From the NCBI GenBank assembly GCA_013398015.1, contig VZRR01006570.1, positions 215,131 to 279,130 of the forward strand: a DNA stretch of 64,000 nt. The letters are read 5' to 3'. This DNA is from Oreocharis arfaki (lineage: Eukaryota; Chordata; Aves; Passeriformes; Paramythiidae). Every line of letters begins with the position of its first letter. Position 1 is the first letter of the stretch. The translations under genes were made by a program, and so were the position numbers. This document shows, one piece after another, positions 35,449-50,400 of the stretch. The notes beneath the pieces are model-generated. The model saw only the letters and a list, made by a program, of their open reading frames with translations, made no database searches and was not told the origin of the DNA.

Positions 35449-38400
35449 CTGAAAAACAAACGAGAGCAGTGTTTAGTTTATCAGAACACTGGGCAGTCTT
35501 GTATCGTACAATAAATCACGCAAGGTATGCAGGAGACAAAGATTTCAAATTTACTGTAACGTGACTATGTTCTAAAGGCAAGCACATAGTCTCTTAGGGA
35601 TTTGCAGATAATGTATCAATTAATTTTTTGATATGCAGCTGGATTGGGGCAAAGCAGCACATACTCATCATCTGGGGTGAGCTGCACGGGCTCGCTGGTG
35701 AACTGCGTGTCGAAGTTGTCCAACCCGTAATCGTCCGTGATCTGCGGCTGGAACGGGGGTGTCGTCTGCTTCTTCTCCAGCTACCCACAGTGTGGGGGAA
35801 AGGAAGAATGACAGGGTGGAAGAGTTACAACATCCCTCAGGGAACTCAAATCCAACTGCACTAAGTGTTATTAGAGAGGAATATCAAAATACCAAGTCGT
35901 ACACCCCACGAGCCAGGCAAGACATCAACACAATTAGTGAGCTCTGCTTTTGAAAATAAAAATCCACAAATAATTCAACCATTTATGTTTTCTCTAAATT
36001 GGTAGATTACACTCAGGATTGATAAATTCCCACAGTGCTGCAACACAGCAGTTAGCACAATATATTGGCTTTTGTTCCTGAGAAATCGACCTACTTTTCT
36101 TCCTGCATTTGTGTGCAATCTGTCACATAGTCCAATTTATAGTAGCACAGACATCAACACTCTTAATTCTAACATTTATATACAGTTAAACTGTCTAGGC
36201 TACAAATCTCCATAATCCAACTCAGGACAGGTAAGCAGGATGTGAGCAGTAGTTACCACTGACCAAAACGATGACTAGTACTACCAGCATAGGGAGCAAA
36301 CCTGATTTTAGGGCCAGGATCTCTCACGATGCTTAGTACAGAGAAAACAAAACAGGGAGTAAATCACAGAAAGATCTTGGATTTCAGGTTTCAAGACAAG
36401 AGCCCAGGAAGTACAGATGGAGATAGTAGGAAACTGTGACACTGTCACAGGGTGGTGAATTAACACATCAACATCCCATCAGTGATCAGGTCTGGGAAAG
36501 CACCATGAAATCAAAGTTGTAAGGAAGAAATAATTAGCTCCTCCCAAACAAGAATGGCAGCATGAAGGAATTAGCAAAATGAATATTTAAAAGCTGAAGT
36601 AGGGTGGCAGGACTGTCCCTGTGAAGTTGTTGCCACACACTCTCCAACAGGCAGACATTATTCATTAAAGGGGTTAAACATCAGACTTCCTCTTTTGTTA
36701 TACTCAGTAAAGCATAAAAGCCCTCTTAATAAGCCATAGAGAGAACTTGCAGCCTTTTAACTTGAGAAAAGGAGTGAAAAAACAGGTGGTGAAGCTGTAG
36801 AAAATACCTCACTGCAAACAGCAGCTATGCCTTTGTAGTTCCTGCTCTGGCATATAATGATTAAACACCATAAAACAGGCACTGAGATAAGAACAGACTG
36901 AATATACCAAAACAATCCAAGAAAGAACTGCCCTGGATGCTGCTGAGCCATCCTACACCAGAGTGAGCAATCTGAAGTGTTCTGGGCTGTGCCACACACA
37001 CTTTGGATGACTAACACCAGGAAAAATGTTCCTGGGCTGTGTGTTCATTTTCCCTGTATTTATTTTTCCATTTAGCTCAAGCTTCACACAGAACAAGTTT
37101 TAAGTCAGTGTTAGACTCGTTTCCTTGGGTTCCAACTTGAAAAGATTTGGAAAAGCTTTTAAGTCCAAATGTTTTCTTTGAAATGCAGGTGGTGAGTAGG
37201 AGATTCTAATAACTAAAAAAGCTTTCCAAGTATTTTCTCATTTTTTCCTGAGTATTTTGGCCAAAACTTATTAGAAATTTAGCTTCAAGTTTATTTAACA
37301 TTGATCCTCCTGAGCAGCACTGTCCTAATCATATCACAAAACAGATCTCCTACATCTTTCCAATTTTTTAAAAAAACAGATATTTAGTATTAAAGCTTTC
37401 AGCCATAAAAATATGTTAGCAAATACAAAAATTCAATCAGCATAAATGTTGACCAAGAAGTACCAGTTTGAATGAAGAGTTATTTCTCCAAATAAAACAC
37501 AAATCCAACAGTTGTCTTCTTCCATCTCTCTCAAAAAACTGCAAAGCAGAACAAACTGCAGGACATGATGTTCTGCTCCACACCCCCAGGGGAGCTGCAC
37601 TGTGGCACCACAAGATAGCAAAAAAAAGACAAAAAAATCATAATGCTCAGGCTGAAGGGAGAACTCCAAATAAGGGATGTCTGACGAAATTAAAGCCCTC
37701 ATTACAGGGATAATTCTGTAAACACCAGGTCTTTTAAAGCACAGCCTCTTTATGCACTGAATGTGTTCTCTGAAGAATGTTACGATGAAATTCAGAGCAG
37801 CAGCTTCAAAGGGAAAATGAAACCGTGCAGCTTTCTCTCATCTGAACTCTTTCATGTTAGTGCTGCCTCTTCCTACACTTCCAGCAGCCTTCCCAGACTA
37901 TGGAAATACTACAGACACACTTTTCAATTGTTAACTAGCTATTAAAAATGTAAGGCTGATAGGGAGGTGCTCCAGACTTGGCAGCTTTATTGCCCAAGTG
38001 TCAATAAATGTTACGATGTCATTTCTGGGACGTTTCCACACTGAAGACAGAAGGTAACACAATTACCAAGCAGCAGAAGATTTAAAAACTCAGTCTTGAT
38101 ACAATTTTAGGCTTGCAAACCACTGAAATGCAAGTCATCTTCACCAGGAACCAGAAACCTCCCTCCCAGCAGCAGCACTAAAGAAAACCTGCAAACTGTA
38201 ATCAGAGCCCCTTTACAAATAACCCCACTGCTCTCCTGCTTAACAAAAGGGACTGATCCTGCTCACTCCTCCTCAGGTCCCTAAACCCTGACACCCACCT
38301 GAACAATCCTGCTGATTTTAGGAGTCACAGAATTGGTAAATTCAGCTGGGTTTTAATGCACTGTGAGTACCACTTTTACATTTCTAGAATTCATTTCCCT

Positions 38401-41400
38401 GTCTGCACTGGAGTTGTTCATATGCACACAATAATAAATGACTGAATTAGTGCTTTGGAACACCCAGAAACACAAGGACTGATTTTTACCAGATCCCAGT
38501 CGATGCTGCGGAAAAACGTGTGAGACTTGATATCAGCAAATCCTGTCTGGGGCTGACAGCCAAGCCTTTCTTTGGGATCCTGTGGAAAACACAGACACTG
38601 GAATTACACACTCCGAGCCACTTACAGCCCACGTTTGCCAAAAGCCCACAGAGATGACTCCAGCATTCCCATGACTGTGCAAACTCTGCTGGGATAAACA
38701 CACTATGGCTAGCAAGGGATTTTAATTTTTTTTTTTTTTTTTTTTTTTGCTAAATAAAGTTTGTTTGAAACTGAATTTTTAAATGATATTTTACAACTTC
38801 TTAAAATAAGGGATTTATTTCGAAATGTGTACTTTATGTTCTTCTTTTTGCCATTCATGATAATGGTTCTAGAGGTTTCAATCAGCTTAATTAAATGAGT
38901 AATAAGTATTACAGAAAAGAGTTTATAAACAAAGCTTTAGTTACTTTTTAAAAGCCTACACCTAGTTGAAAGTCAAGCCTATGCTGTGAAATTCCCTCAG
39001 TAAATTTGCAACTAAGTGAGGTTTTTAACAGATGATACCAAGGTTTTATAGATTTTCTTAATAGTAAGCAGATTAACTTCTTAACTGTATCACTTTCAAC
39101 AGGAAGCTCTGACTTCCAGCTTTTAGATGCTAAAAATAAGAGAATATTATTTACCTTGTTTAAAAATCCTTTTAACACATGGGAAGCCTTGACAGAAAGA
39201 AACCTTGGAATCCGGATTGGCTTCTCCAGAATAACTGTTACAGGTTTAAAAACAGCAATATTGGGTTTTGGTTTGTGACATTGACCATGATTTCAATCCA
39301 AACACTTATTATTTCAGCATGGTACCAGTTAGAAAGTGGAAGACAAAGCAATTATTTAAAATCATGCAAACAAAAGGAGCTGCAGCAATTCAAGGCACTG
39401 ATCTATTGACATTGCAAGATTCCCTAAGGGATACCTTACCCTCATTACCTTTTGCTATTATTTGTTGTGTAAACAGGAAATAAAACTCTCAGTCCTCAGT
39501 ATATGGCAAAGTGTGATTTTAAACAGAAATTCATTTAATATTAGGCCCTTCAAGAAGAGCATGAGATTCTGTTCAGAACTGCAGGAACTGCTTTAAAGTT
39601 TTGCCTGTTACGGAGTTGGCAGCTTCACAATTGCCCAATTTCAGCAGCTGTGGGGTAACACTGGGAAAGGAAACCCAAACTCTGCTATGCAAACTGCCCA
39701 TTTAGATTGTATCCCCCCCAAAATAACCCAAACCCCAAAGGGGTTACCTTGGAAGAGGTAATCTTCAGTGTTCATGTCTGGATTGTCAGTGATGATGTCG
39801 AACGGGGACCTTCCTGCCATCATCTCGAACATCAGCACCCCCAGTGCCCACCAGTCCACACTGAACCCTGCAAGTGGGCACACAGAGCTTTCTCAGCCAG
39901 GACTCCCTGGATTTTGATGTTCTGCCTCACACAAACCAAGACTGATGGCCTGGTTTTAGTACTGAAATCACTGATATGATTTACACCATCACTGGATGAG
40001 TCTTGAGTTTTCTCAACTGGGATGGCAAATGTAGGGAACTCAGAGGTGTCTGCAGGCAGCAAAGCTGCAGCGAAAATGTTTTCCTAGAGTATCATTTAAT
40101 AAATACTTTTCAGGCCAAGTATGATTTAAAAGAAGCTGAAATGAGTGACTGGAAGAGAAAAAACCCTTTATTTCAGGCAAAAATTGAGCTGTACAACATG
40201 CACTCAATTAATTCTTAATCTATAATAACACAAACGTTTAAGTCAGAAAATTAATTGTATTTGAACCAAGCTACTTCTATATTTATTATAACTATAGGTT
40301 GTTGAGTCATCACTTACCATATTCTTCTCCTCTGAGGATCTCTGGTGCAATATAATTTGGTGTCCCACAGAAAGTGCTTGTAGTGTCACCTGGGCCCAAA
40401 CCTTCCTACAAGCAGAAATCATTTCATAAATTAAAAGCTGACCTCCTTTTCTGGGAACTTTCTTTAACTGGACTTAAAACCCCAAGTTACTCAAGGAGCC
40501 TAAAGATTTTCCTTTCACAAAATAAATACTCATAGTGCTCAAAACTGGCCTATGACTTCACAGCTCCTCTTCAGCAACGTTGCTTAAAACCGAGTTACAA
40601 CACATATGTAACAATATTTTGCTTACTAATTACAGATACATTTTAAAAAATCAGTTAAACTACTTGGAAGTCCTTTTCAAACAGATGTTGGGGGAAAAAA
40701 AAAAACTTCTATACCAATTCAGTTCCAAATGTGGATCTATTCAACAGTTTAGCTTTTTTCAGAATTAACTTCCTATTCCACAACCAAATTCTGGGCTCAG
40801 CAACATCAATGTTAAGATGAAGATAAATTTTCTCAGCGTTCTCTAAGAGTGACAGAAGAAGGGTCAGGGAAATCCTACCTTGCACATGCCATAATCTGTT
40901 AGCTTGATATGACCCTCTGCATCTAAGAGAACATTGTCCAGTTTTAAATCTCTGTAGATGATGCCTCGTTCATGTAGGAAGTTTAGAGCAATACAAATTT
41001 CAGCAGCATAAAACCTGAAAGGAAGAAGGAGAAGGTTCATTTTAGCATTAAGATGGTACAAAAGCTGGTGCAATTTAAATATCTCTTCTCAAAACATCAC
41101 CTTACAACCAACTTTGACGTATCAATAGTATAACAAAACCAAGCTACATTTATTTATGAGGACACTGATCTCTTGTAAGACAATTCCCTAAACAAAAATG
41201 AGAATTTTTTTTCATTCTACTAATTAAGAAAATATTTATTATTTATTCTACAGACTTTTTTCTGAAAATTCCACATATGAGATGGAAGATCTTTATTTTC
41301 AGCTTATAAAGAGTGACAGTGAGCCCTTGTGTAGTGCAGAGCCCTGCAAACTGGATTTTCAATCTTCTCCCACCAACACTCTATTATTTCAACATCAGAC

Positions 41401-44400
41401 CAAATTAGGTAGAACAGTTCCATGTTCTATCAACAGATCAAGGAGGCATCACCTAAACATGAAGCAATAAAGAGGAGTAAATTTGAATAACTGCTACTAC
41501 TGATGAACTACTTGTTCTCTAAAATAATTCATATCCTTCAAAAAATAAAATTCACATTTCTTCCCAGGCCAGAACATTCTAAAATTAAGACTCCAAGTCC
41601 ATTAAAGCACCAGAAGAGAAGCAAACACGTGCCCTGTGTCAGGAAATACCTTGCATGTTCCTCAGGAAGTTTTCTCTGCCGTTGCATATGGAACATGAGG
41701 TCTCCCCCATTGACATACTCTATGACAAGGAACAATCTGAAATTATACAACACAATTAATGCATTCCAAGGAAACTCTCCAGAAAAGCTGTTTTTATTCT
41801 TCCCATCTGAGCCATTTTCACTTCCACTCTTGATTTAGACTTCTAGATTTCTTACAGCTACAGAAGCTACTTAAGAGGGGGAAAAAGAGAGCGTTTATTT
41901 GATGTGTATTATGTAGGAACACACCCTTTACTTAAATGCTACCACCTTTCTCTGAATAAATTAATTTAATGAATTAATTATAAGTTATAATTCTATGAAT
42001 TAAACAAGTGTGACACTGTACACAAGAGTCACCAGATGGAAGCTCTGGGCTCATTTGTTTCTCTGGAGAATGAGCGTTTGAAACAGTCTGCTCAAAGCAA
42101 GGGAAGAGTCAGTAGGGGACAGAAATCCAGGTGGAATCAGCCAGATAGGAGGATTTCTATTACAGGCTGCAGGAAAGCTTCCACCCTTGGGAAAATATGA
42201 TCCAGGCAGTGCTGCCAAGGTCAGAGAGAGCTCGGGATAGAAACGTGCTGAGGGAGAGCTTCTGGGGGAGCTTGGGCTGGCCCAGGGAGCAGCACTGCCT
42301 TGGACACCTCATTCCCCAGGAGCTGGAAACTCCTCTCCACACATCCACACACTGGAAAACATTCCCATCTGGAGAACACGTGCTCCAGTCTCTCAGATCA
42401 CTCTAATTGGTGATTTTTTTTTTGTTCCTTTGAAAAGGAGTCTTCATTTGAAACACTTATAAAGTGTCAAAACTTAAACCAATAAAAACTATTGGACAAA
42501 ATCCAGCTGGCAGGTCTCTCAGTGGCCTCCCCACGAGAAGATAAAAGAATTTCTGAAATTAAATAAGCAATAAACAAAATACCTAACAATGCCATGAGTA
42601 CTTTATCACAGCACTCCTGATGGTTTTTTGCTTCCAGCTTTCCTATCCTGTTTAGAAGTCCTCAATGTTTTAGCACCATTCAGAACCTGCAATTTCAAGT
42701 TCCTTGTCAAGTCATATTCAAGTGTGTCAGTAGTGGCAGGCCTTGCTGGCTTTAGAAGGATTTACTCAAACACCAGAAGTTTTGCAGGATGGAGGTTTCA
42801 GGTTGTTGCCATCCTTGGAAGACATTTATCTGGCAATTCTGGGCAAGCCAAAGGCACATATTTTATTAAAATAATGAAAAGGCATCATTAGTATCTGAAA
42901 CAATGTAAACACCTACACACAGCATCAATTCACCTCACATGTAAGTACATATTTATGTTAAACATTTATTTGAAACTATATTCAAGAGAAAGAAGGTTCT
43001 TTGCAACTTTCCCCCCATTAGTACCCTTGTCACAACCTGTTCTATTACAACTCATTTTCTTTGGGCCACTTAACACAATCTGATGCTGATGAATTTATTC
43101 ACTCAAAATCAGTTTTGTGCTTTTCCCTCTTGGTGCAATGAGGTCATAATTATCATTTTGTAACATTACAGCTATAATCAAATTGTGAATTCATGACATT
43201 ATGGTTATATCCATGGCAAATGGCTGAAGTTGCCAAGGAAAAACTAGAGTTTCACTGCAAGGAGCAGCTGGGCTGGAAAAGCAGGACTCATAAAGATAAC
43301 CAAAGCTCTCTGTATTCCTGATCTATGTTCAGCATAGGGGTTTTTTCTCCTATTTCTGCTCTTCAGCTCTTGTCAGTGTAGCTGCCAGAGAGGAATGCAC
43401 ACGATCCTGCTGCTGACTCAGCCTTTTCCTGGGTTTCAGTATTCACAAGAAACCTCATTCTCAATCCCTCAGCCTGCCTGACCACTTGAATTTTTATATC
43501 AGGTGTTCAATTCTACTTTGTGTTTGATGAGAAGGTGTTTGGGAACATTGGTTTAACTGAAGAGCCTTTCCCAACAGCTGGTCAGTTGTCTGAAGTTTCT
43601 TTTGGTCAAATCCTCACTCCGTGGCCTTTGGAGATCATTCTTTCTTTCTCCCTGCTTCCAAACACTCCTTGGTTCATGCACCTCCAGAACACTGATACAG
43701 CTTCTTTACTTCCTTCACCTCTGTTTTCCCTGCTTCCTCTGGCTCTAACCATTAGGGAGGTGAAAGTTTGGGGACTGAAGAAAAGGTACCAGTGCATGGC
43801 TTTGTATTTTAAAAATTGACAATACACATTGCAACAAGCAGGTGCTTATTCTTAAGGATAAATGACTGGATAATCCATAAAAACTTTTTAAAACTTTGCA
43901 CTCTACACTGCAAGTAAGTTGGATAGAACGACAATTTTCTGATTATGACACGTATGGCATGAGGCATTATAAAAGTGTAACAGCAAACAGGTGCCTGTGA
44001 AAACAAAAAAAATCCCAAACCACAACCCAATTCCCCAGTAACATACTCAAGCATGGATGTGAAAGTTCTTGTTTTCTTCATATTCCAATTGCAAAATAAG
44101 CAGCAAATATTCCAGTTTGGATTGTGCACACAAGGACGAACAATTAGTATTTCTAAGTAGTTAAGAGTCAAATAAGCACTTTCTCAAAATCACACACTGC
44201 TTTGGGATGTGCTAAAGGCTTTTAAGCCTCCTAGGTAACAATACCAATATGCAGGTAGGGTTTTATATTATCATTAAAAGGCTATTACTGGGCAGCCCAG
44301 CTCTCAGGCTCGTTAGTGAACTACTGAGAACTGATCTGGCCTCCTCAGCAGAAGGTGTTGTAAACTGTTAGGAAGCTCTGTGTAACTCATTTCACAGGGC

Positions 44401-47400
44401 TGTGCTCAGGAAGGCAGCACAGCTCCTCCTCTTCCTCTTTCACCCTCTCCCTTCAGGTCTGACCCAGAACACCACACTTTTCTCCACACCCCTGCCTGAG
44501 CTACCCCCCTGGAAATGACTTTGTTGCAGCAGTGAATCCCTGACAATGCTAATACTTCCTTCCAAAAATTCCTGGCTGTGTGATGGCAGTGGTTACATTT
44601 GCTTTAGGAGAAGCAGTTTAGCACAATGATCAAGATTAAAAAAGAGAAAAAAAAAAAAAGAATTTCAGATCTTTCTTACCGACTTGTTGTTTGAAAGCAT
44701 GAATGTAAACCAACTAGGAATGGGTTACTGGATGCCTGTTCAAACACATGTTTCTCTGTCTGTACCCAATCAATATCCTGAAACAGAGTAATTGAACAAT
44801 CAGAGCTCCTGCTGGATAACCACTGTGGGTATTCCCAGAAAAAAACCTGTGAACATCACAGTGCTCCCTTACACACACTGTCATTGTTACATTGTTCTTC
44901 AGAAAGACAAAGACCCCTCAAAATCTGGAGGAGATTACAAAACATTGTAATTCAGTTATATATTCTGAAGTTATTTAACCATTTAAGAAAGGCTTGCACA
45001 AAATCTAAGCCATTGTAAATAACATACATCTGCAATATTTGATAAACTGCTCACACTGCTGCTTGGAAATAAATTCAGTTCTTAGATAAATGATCCCAAA
45101 GCTGCTGAAGCAGCTCATGCCAGTAACACAAGCAATGTGAATCTCCAGCTTTTAAAAGGTCCAAGTGAACTGAACTTCATCTCCTCATCTGAAATTCAAA
45201 TTTAATTCAATGAAACCACCAAAACCTACTTAGTTGGTCCAGCCAAAATCATTAAAAGCATCATAGATACCTTTAATCCTTCAACAGGGAGAAGTCCTGA
45301 ATACCCAGTGCAAAACCATCATCAAAACCTAGCAAAGTTTGCATGATACTGGCACAGTGCTGCAAAACTCAGAGCTGTGATAACAAAGCATTTAAGCTTT
45401 ACTTCATGAAACCATGCTCAGTTTAAACCTCACAGACAGCTGGGTTCAGCAGCACACACTCACCCTTCATGCAGTGCACTCATCATGTGCTACCCTGCAA
45501 ACACTCAGGACTCTGCCAACACACCAGAATTGTAATTGTTCTAAAAATTCTCTGTTAGCTACAGATACTCCCAGCTTCCCAACCAGTCTGGAGACAAATA
45601 CAGAGACTGAGAAACCAGGCCTTCCTGCCAGGGATGGATGGTGACACTGAAATCTCAGAGGAAACCAAGAGCTGTCACCATCAAATGAAATAAATCTGTT
45701 AGGTTTTGTGTGTGGACACTCATGAAGATACAGCACCTTGGAAGGGTAAACTTGACTCCAGATATGAGCCAAAAATCTAATTATAAATAAAGCATTAAAT
45801 ATGTCCACTGCTTCTTGGTTTAACTGAATGAGCTTCTCTTTAAGAATCTTTAAATTAACCCTTCCTCAGTGCACTTGTGTACTTGTGCATTAGGATTATG
45901 CCAGTGCTCCACTTAACAAAACTAAGCTTAGCAGAACTGAACAGAAGCCCAGGTGTTTGAAATCCCTCCACCTCACTTCTCTCCACTACCAGCCATTCCC
46001 TGGAAAGCACCAGCTAATTTACACATGCTGATACTTGCTATGTAATTGATTTTCCTTCTTTGTGGAGCACTTCTAAGGTGAAATTTCAATTACTTGCAAT
46101 ATCTCATGCACTCACAGAATCCAGTGGATTTCCTATCAATTCCCAGAATTTCATTACACAGCCTATCTTAGAGAAAAGAAAAACCAATTAGCTCTATCTT
46201 CTGTGTAATTATGAGAGCCACAATTCCAGAAAGCCTTTCCTCATCTACCTCTGGTTCTCAAACAGCTGCAAAACTCATTAAAGAGGACTTGGCTTTAGCT
46301 GCCACCTTCTTGGAAAAACACATGTTAAAAAGGAAACTGTAAATAAACCACACAACAGCCTAATGTTGGTTCATAAAAAGAAACATCAATTAAATAGAAA
46401 ACCAAAGTATTTTAGGAGAACTAAGCCCAGCCTCTGGAATAATGACAAAGATGACAGCCAGAGCAACTGACTGAAACTACCAACACAAAGAGCATTTAAA
46501 ATAGTGTTCTGGTGGGTTTTGCCCAAAACATCCTACTTTCCAAAAAAGTGTATTATAGGAAAAAGATGAAGGGTTTGGGGTTTTTTTTTAACTTTTTCTC
46601 CCAAAGTTGTGCATTTCAGATCTTGTGTTGAAAAAAAAAAATCTAAAGGATTTTGAAAATAATGGAGAGATGCAGCAGATTTGTGTGGCAGACAAAACCA
46701 CAGGGATCTCAAATGGCAGTAGCATAATTTCTGAACTCATGGAAAAAATATTCCAGAAAACTGAGTCACTTGCACATAGGCTCTACCAACATGAGTGTAA
46801 GAACAAAATTTCAGCTCCTTTTCTGACACACAGACAATGCCTTCGCCTTGGAAAACATATTTGCTTTCTTTCAAAATTAAGTGCACAAATTCCACCCCAT
46901 TTATCTCATCACTTCCAGATTAGCACATCCAGGTTGGAATGTTTAATACATGATTTCCACCAAGACTATTAGTAATTGTTAATTGTTATTAAAATAAGGG
47001 ACATTCCTCTCAGATTTCACCCTGGTGCTTCATGCAGAGTTGATGACAAATGAATTCAGAAGTCAGAAAAACTCCTCTGCCAGAGAAGTTGTCTGAAACA
47101 TGAGCTTTGTGCTTAGCTGAATGGTTTTTGTTAAAGCATACTTAGTTTTTATAATATGTAACAGAATGCAATTAACACAGAGCTTTACCTCATCATCATG
47201 GACCAATTCTTTTTTCACTACTTTCATAGCATAAATCTGATCATTCTTTTTTAACCGAACTAGAAGAACTTTGGCATAACTTCCACGGCCGATAACTCGG
47301 ATTAAATCAAAGTCTTGGAGTCCAAGCCCCTGAGAAATCTTAATTCCATCCATTCCATCAATGACTGGTTTGAGATCCTGTATAAAAAGAAACAGATGCT

Positions 47401-50400
47401 AGAAACTGAAGACATTTCCATAGCAAGCAACTATTAAAGGAGAGATCTTTAAGCACTGGACAGAATTTGCTGACTTTGCTTGGCAGTGGCACCCAGGGCT
47501 GGATGCTGGTTGGAACACATTTGTTTAGAAATGTTTGGTTTCCATTAGGTTTGCTCTTACTAAAAGTTACTGGTTTTTTCAAGGCAGTAGTTCATCCAAC
47601 TAATCATTTTCATATTCCCTGCTGGAAAGCAGAAGGCAGTGCCTTCAGAAATAAGGTTTGATCCAAATTCTTGAACCTTCACCCGTGCACATTGTATCCC
47701 TTGTACAAAGTGAGGAGCACCTTCCATATTCTGACAGATACTGCAGCACAAATCAATAAAGGCTATCTAAAAATAAGATGAATAAGGAAACACTCATTTG
47801 CTAATGAATATACCTGTCTTGGTTTCAATTTAGGCAACAACTGTCTGTGCTCAGCTCACTGCAGTTTTAATGATAATGAAGATTTCTAACAGGCTCTTGG
47901 GAACATACAGAAGTAGATCTCAACTTCTCAAATCCAAGAATTTGCAGGACATATTCCACTATGAAGAATATTATTTTAAAAATAATTATTTTTTTTAAAA
48001 TGTTATCTTGACTGTTTGCTTGACATTCTTGACCAGAATTAGATGTGAAAACATGGGATTGAAGATGGAGCAGCTGAACGAGACAAATGCAGCAGGTGCC
48101 TGGACTTTCAGGTTTTACCAATATATCCAAGGCTTTGACACACTTCTGTGGCCTATTTTTATCTGACCTCACACTACTGTACTTGCAGACAGATCAGCAT
48201 TCTGCAGAACTGTGCAAAGTGTTTATATAAAGAATCTTGATCTAGGATTGACTGCTATTAGAAGAGATTGCTCTAAGCTTAAAGATTCTAGACAAAGCTC
48301 CCAGAACACCAATTCCTTTCTGTAGGATACCTTAAACTATTTCAGTACAGCTCAAAGGCAAGGTGGAACAATCAGAGCAGCATAATTCAGGACAGTTGAG
48401 CAAACAGCACCTACCAAATTTGAAAAGAAACCTGAGCAGAAGTGAGCAAATAAAATTCTCTGATGCACTTTTAATTTATACCCTTCCATCTCTGAATTTG
48501 AGATAAAAGTCTGCAGACACATGACTGAAAATAAGGCAGTCACCCACAAGCAGGGGCTGCTCAAGTGTGAAAGGAATGGTAGTGACAAGCATTGTAGTGG
48601 AGGCAAAGGAAAAAGGTGCAGCCTTGCTCAGAGGGGAATATCAGACCAACTGCCAGTGCTCTGCAGAGTGCATCCTATTATTTTAAATGTGCCAGAAGCA
48701 TTTTTAAAAGAAATGTCTTTAAGCCCTTCAGAATTCTCAGAATTGAAGCATATTCAGATTTTTCAGACTGCTCTAAGGGAATAACATTGTTGATGTGCAG
48801 AGATTGAGTCAGATCTTCTACAAAAGACCTGAAAAGAGAGTTTAAGTGTATGTTATTCTACTTGTATTTCCACAGGCTGTCTATAAATGATTAGGTATTA
48901 TTTATATGAACCCTCTCAGGGAGCTGGGTAGTTAATGGATTACCAGACTGAAGCAAGTTCCACAGCAATAGCCTGAGGGTGACAGAGGGTGAGCATCCAT
49001 TAGGGACAGCAGACAAGGCAATGGCAAAGACACCATTTGTTGCAAGGACCACAAAAGTCAAACCCTCTGCTAAATCACTGTTATTCCAACAAATGGAAGT
49101 GAGAAAACAAAAATGTTAAAAGGTATCTTGGATCATGAGTGGAATGACAACAGCTGAACACAGAAGAAATCTGAAAAAAATCCAATAAAAATACTTAAAA
49201 AAAACCCCCCCATTCTCAATGTTCAGAAAAAAACCCCAGACTTTTGAAAAGGGCAGCAGAAAGCCCAGAACAAATAATCATCTATTTTATAAAAAGCTGA
49301 ATGATTAGGAGTACATAAATATGAATTGCAAAAATATTTTTAAAACATACCTCAGAGTCATCTTTAATGGTGTCATGTTTCCGGTTTGAAGGAATGTAGG
49401 GAACTGGAAAAGAAATCAAAGCAGTGTGGTTATAAAGGCCTTCATTGGAAATAATTTTAAGAATCAATAAACAGAAAGATATTTAGTGGCTTATGGCCAG
49501 TTTGCTTTAAATAGTACTGGACAGTTGACCAAATTTTTCCAGTGTTATAAACAGGAAGAGGGAAAAACGAGGGAAAGAGGGATTCTGAAGTAACAAAGTA
49601 CTCACTTCCATCAGTGTCTTCTGCAGGGAGATCAGCCTCGTCGTTTTTGTCATCTAAGCGAGGTTCCTGGGAAGGCATGACCGAATCCTGCCAAACACAC
49701 AGGTCACACAGACAAAGCACACTGGCTGTGCAGCCCCCTCTGAGCACCCTGCCTTCAACTACAGCTCCATGAGAACCTCACATCTTTCACAATGAAAACG
49801 GGATTTTGGAGACACTGTGTCCAAATATTAACAGTTTGTAACGCATGATAAAACCAGCCTACCAAAAACGAAGTGCTACATCAGCCATTCTCGGCAGCTA
49901 CAACAGATGCTTGGCTGTCTTCTAAAAGTAAGAGTGGTCTATTTTACAGCAAAGTTCAAACTTTTATTCTATTTAAAGACCTCTGAGTGTTCCACATGGA
50001 ACTACAACAAAGTAAACACCTCAGCATGATGTTACACACTCCATTCCGAGCACTGGCATATTCCTTTCCTGCTTAACAAAAACATGAATTGTTGCTCATT
50101 ATGCAACAGTGGTGCATAAATTAGTAAAGATCACAATACCAGATATTTTATACTGCATTTGGACACTGGTCTCATCCCCAAGACAAGTAGGACTGTTCCA
50201 GGAAGTACAGCAACATGCAGAAATTAATTGGCAAAGAATTGGTAATGTCAAGGCAAGTCATGTGCAATACCAGTAAAGAAAAATACTGGTTTAAATTTTG
50301 AGTCAGAGCAAACATGATACAACCACCACTGAAATACTGGGGATGAATATAGGAAAGGGCTAAAATTCAGATACACTGAAGTTTAAATGTTTTGATGTTC

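Larger units (their letters stand above)
38580..40878 (-). other. PRKCZ introns 12-15 (short cluster)
   Basis: Four short introns (38580-39154, 39235-39747, 39868-40317, 40406-40878) between exons 12-16. The first contains a T23 run at 38726-38748 on the + strand. Nothing else notable. Confidence 0.9.
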